Both the position numbers and the translations under genes were made by a program. A model generated the notes under the pieces. It was not told the DNA's origin, did no database searches, and saw nothing but the letters and a program-made list of their open reading frames with translations. DNA of 6,934 bases from an uncultured Treponema sp. (GTDB taxonomy: Bacteria > Spirochaetota > Spirochaetia > Treponematales > Treponemataceae): the NCBI GenBank assembly GCA_905373565.1, contig CAJPTT010000127.1:1-6934 (forward strand), given 5' to 3'. Shown in pieces: positions 5,168-6,934 of the stretch (positions within the stretch are counted from its first letter, which is position 1; every line of letters starts with the position of its first letter).

Positions 5168-6529
5168 TCAATTGCTTGCCGAAAGCGGCGACAATTTTCT
5201 ATACCATCGAAACATAACTGCAACAGCAAACAGGAAGGATAAAAAATCGGAAATCGGCTGCAGCAGGTAGATTCCGGTTTTGCCGTATACGGCAGGCAGA
5301 AGATATAAGAGCGGCACATAAAAAAAACCTTGCCGTGAAATTGATATCAGAAGCGCTGAAAAATAATTGCCGATATTCTGCATGAACATACTGCTCACCG
5401 CAAAAACGCCTAATAACGGAAGTGAGAAGCATTGCATCCTGAGTATCTTAATTCCGGTAGATACAACTTCATCATCGTTTGACATCAGCTGCATCCAGTG
5501 TTCGGCAAAGATGTATAAGATTATTGAGGCGATTGTTAAAAAAACGGTACCCACGGCAACGGTAGTAATAAAGGCCATTTTTACTCTGGAGTATTTTTTT
5601 GCGCCGTAATTCATCGCACAAATCGGTTGAAACCCCTGTCCCCAGCCGATCATAATCATAAAAGCCAATGCGACGACTTTTGAACTTATTGTTAAAGCAG
5701 CGATCATACTTTCACCGTAGTGCGCCGCCGTAACATTGAGCAGCACCAATGCGGCGCCGGTAATTGCCTGCCGCGAAAAATTAGGGAGCCCCCCCGCAAG
5801 AATATGATACATGCGCGCCTTGCTGCATTGTACTTTTTTTAGATTGAACGAAATACTCTCGTGTCGTTTTGCTAAGAGCGTCAGCACAATACACCCGATA
5901 ATCTGACCGATGAGCGTTGCATATCCGGCGCCGATAAACCCCATGTTAAGCGGAAACATCAGCAGCGGATCCAGTACCATATTGGTCAGCATTCCGGACA
6001 GTAATCCGATCATTCCATCGCGTACATTTCCGCACAAACGCAGCTGATTATACACCGTTACTGCATATAAACTGAACGGAATGCTGATGATAATGATCTT
6101 TAAATACTGTACGGTAAAGGTGAGTACATCCTGCGATGCACTGCCGCCGATGAGTTTTGCAAGCGGTACAACAAAAATATATGCTGCGATTGCGATTACG
6201 ATGCCGGTTACGATTGCAATGACAATACCTATCGAAGAAAAAATTTCCGCTTCCGCATAGTCTTTTGCGCCGATTTTTTTTGACATTACATTACCGCTGC
6301 CGTAGCCGTACCAAAACCCGATTGCTTGGATAACACTGACAAAACTGAATACCACACCGATTGCCGCAATCATTGATCTGTTGTGTAATTGTCCGACAAA
6401 AAAGGTATCGGTTACATTGTATATAACGCTGATCAACATGCCGATGATTGTCGGAATTGACATTTTAATAAGCAACGGAAAAATCGGCTTTGTTAAAATG
6501 TTAAACCGCCTTTGCTCTTTTGAATCCAT
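5168..6529 (-). CDS. MATE-family efflux transporter
   Basis: A 453-residue inner-membrane protein of the multidrug and toxic compound extrusion family, expected to have 12 helices and to export organic cations or drugs in exchange for Na+ or H+. The start is typical of the family: a cytoplasmic lead (FNILTKPIFPLLIKM), then SIPTIIGMLISVIYNVTDTF with the conserved helix-1 Pro26 and Asp41. VYNQLRLCGNVRDGM with MLDP-like NMVLDPLLMFPLNMGFIGAGYAT closes the first half. The second half begins near LAGGLPNFSRQ (243-253) and repeats the pattern with MIGWGQGFQPICAMNYGAKKY. ATG 6529 is chosen over longer alternatives because GGAG (6538-6541) lies 8 bases before it and the upstream gene stops one base away, implying coupled translation. 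A run of seven G at codons 245-247 (5789-5795) is a possible slippage site. The substrate cannot be predicted. Confidence 0.93.
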   Translation of the reverse strand: MDSKEQRRFNILTKPIFPLLIKMSIPTIIGMLISVIYNVTDTFFVGQLHNRSMIAAIGVVFSFVSVIQAIGFWYGYGSGNVMSKKIGAKDYAEAEIFSSIGIVIAIVTGIVIAIAAYIFVVPLAKLIGGSASQDVLTFTVQYLKIIIISIPFSLYAVTVYNQLRLCGNVRDGMIGLLSGMLTNMVLDPLLMFPLNMGFIGAGYATLIGQIIGCIVLTLLAKRHESISFNLKKVQCSKARMYHILAGGLPNFSRQAITGAALVLLNVTAAHYGESMIAALTISSKVVALAFMIMIGWGQGFQPICAMNYGAKKYSRVKMAFITTVAVGTVFLTIASIILYIFAEHWMQLMSNDDEVVSTGIKILRMQCFSLPLLGVFAVSSMFMQNIGNYFSALLISISRQGFFYVPLLYLLPAVYGKTGIYLLQPISDFLSFLFAVAVMFRWYRKLSPLSASN

Positions 6530-6530
6530 C

Positions 6531-6934
6531 TCAACAGCTCCGTACTTCACCAGTATTGCCGTTAACGGTGATGAGGTCGCCGTCCTTGAATTTGGCGGTG
6601 GCGAAACCGACACCCAATACTGCCGGTATATTAAATTCCCGTGCAACAATCGCTGCATGGCTGAGTGCAGAGCCGGTATCTGCAACGACAGCGCTTGCAA
6701 GTTTAAAAAGCGGTGTCCATTCAGGATCGGTGAGATGACACACCAGCACATCTCCTTTTTGCATCTTATAAAATTCTTCAGGCGTGCGAATAATGCGCAC
6801 CGTTCCTACAGCAGTTCCCGGGCTTCCGCTCACCCCTTTCAGTACATCACCAGTTGAATCGAACACCAGTAATTTTGAAGCTTCCCAAACTTTTTCCGCA
6901 AGCGGAAATTTTTTATTCCGCCTTGCGATCTTTT
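6531..6934 (-). CDS. C-terminal phosphohistidine domain of a PEP-utilising enzyme (5' partial)
   Basis: The frame is open to the right edge (last whole codon 6930-6932) and ends at TGA 6531-6533, giving 133 visible residues. After KKFPLAEKVWEASKLLVFD comes the swivelling domain: LKGVSGSPGTAVGTVRI, GDVLVCHLTDPEWTPLF, then ADTGSALSHAAIVAREFNIP. The histidine in the last block (codon 6657-6659) is the residue phosphorylated in PEP synthase (pyruvate, water dikinase), pyruvate phosphate dikinase and related enzymes. It is followed by AVLGVGFATAKFKDGDLITVNGNTGEVR, the normal end of the domain. There is no TIM-barrel PEP-binding domain after it, so this is the order of PEP synthase and of rifampin phosphotransferase-like proteins (mobile domain last), not PPDK or PtsI. 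Whether it acts on pyruvate or a drug cannot be told without the N-terminal part. It is coupled to the MATE gene. Confidence 0.9.
   Translation of the reverse strand, partial: KIARRNKKFPLAEKVWEASKLLVFDSTGDVLKGVSGSPGTAVGTVRIIRTPEEFYKMQKGDVLVCHLTDPEWTPLFKLASAVVADTGSALSHAAIVAREFNIPAVLGVGFATAKFKDGDLITVNGNTGEVRSC

Noticed and set aside
5161..5175. GCAATT/AATTGC hairpin at the MATE stop
   Set aside because: It has only 6 mostly AT pairs and no following T run, so it is unlikely to be a functional terminator.
6530..6751. N-terminal extension of the MATE frame by 74 codons to 6751
   Set aside because: It overlaps the well-conserved PEP-utilising domain on the same strand in another frame, its residues do not resemble MATE sequence, and ATG 6529 has a good ribosome binding site.
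1..6934. CRISPR array, insertion sequence ends, attachment site or rRNA
   Set aside because: No regularly spaced repeats, transposase or integrase sequence, or rRNA-like stretch was seen. The tRNA-Leu 3' end (2793-2817) was checked by eye for a nearby second copy that could mark integration, and none was found.

Overview
The window most likely comes from a spirochaete, probably a Treponema of the oral or host-associated group. This rests on a spirochaete-style FliL-like protein, the intermediate AT-leaning base composition, strong GGAGG-type ribosome binding sites, and the overall style of the GNAT and methyltransferase proteins. It is an inference; no rRNA or species marker is present.

Left part (1-620, plus strand): the last 33 codons of a class I SAM-dependent methyltransferase-like protein, then a short GNAT-like acetyltransferase that has kept the family's N-terminal half but lost the acetyl-CoA-binding half. 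A run of nine C residues lies at the junction with the convergent minus-strand block.

Minus-strand block (619-2653, read right to left): a flagellar FliL-like gene broken by a single-base frameshift, then a small three-helix membrane protein resembling DUF6249, an ECF-type sigma-70 factor and a membrane-anchored zinc-finger (HxxxCxxC) anti-sigma factor. The last three genes are separated by 3 and 14 bases and look like one sigma/anti-sigma operon with a membrane accessory protein, i.e. a candidate envelope- or membrane-sensing regulatory switch.

Central part (2660-4803): an AT-rich divergent promoter region with a nine-A tract serves a class II tRNA-Leu(CAG) to the right and possibly the fliL-like gene to the left. 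The tRNA has a C-A mismatch in its acceptor stem. It is followed by sppA, a full-length 67K-type signal peptide peptidase (607 aa) with the Lys206/Ser409 catalytic pair.

Intergenic 4804-5167: no confident gene. It holds a perfect 21-bp palindrome, a 13-base direct repeat of one arm, a second 8-bp hairpin, and one doubtful 36-codon reading frame.

Right part (5168-6934, minus strand): the C-terminal phosphohistidine (swivelling) domain of a PEP-utilising enzyme that enters from the right edge, followed after one base by a MATE-family efflux transporter, so the two are almost certainly translationally coupled.

I do not see a clear new defence system, mobile element or CRISPR array. The most useful leads are the sigma/anti-sigma/DUF6249-like module, the frameshifted fliL-like gene next to a homopolymer-containing promoter, the tRNA mismatch, and the compound palindromic element after sppA.
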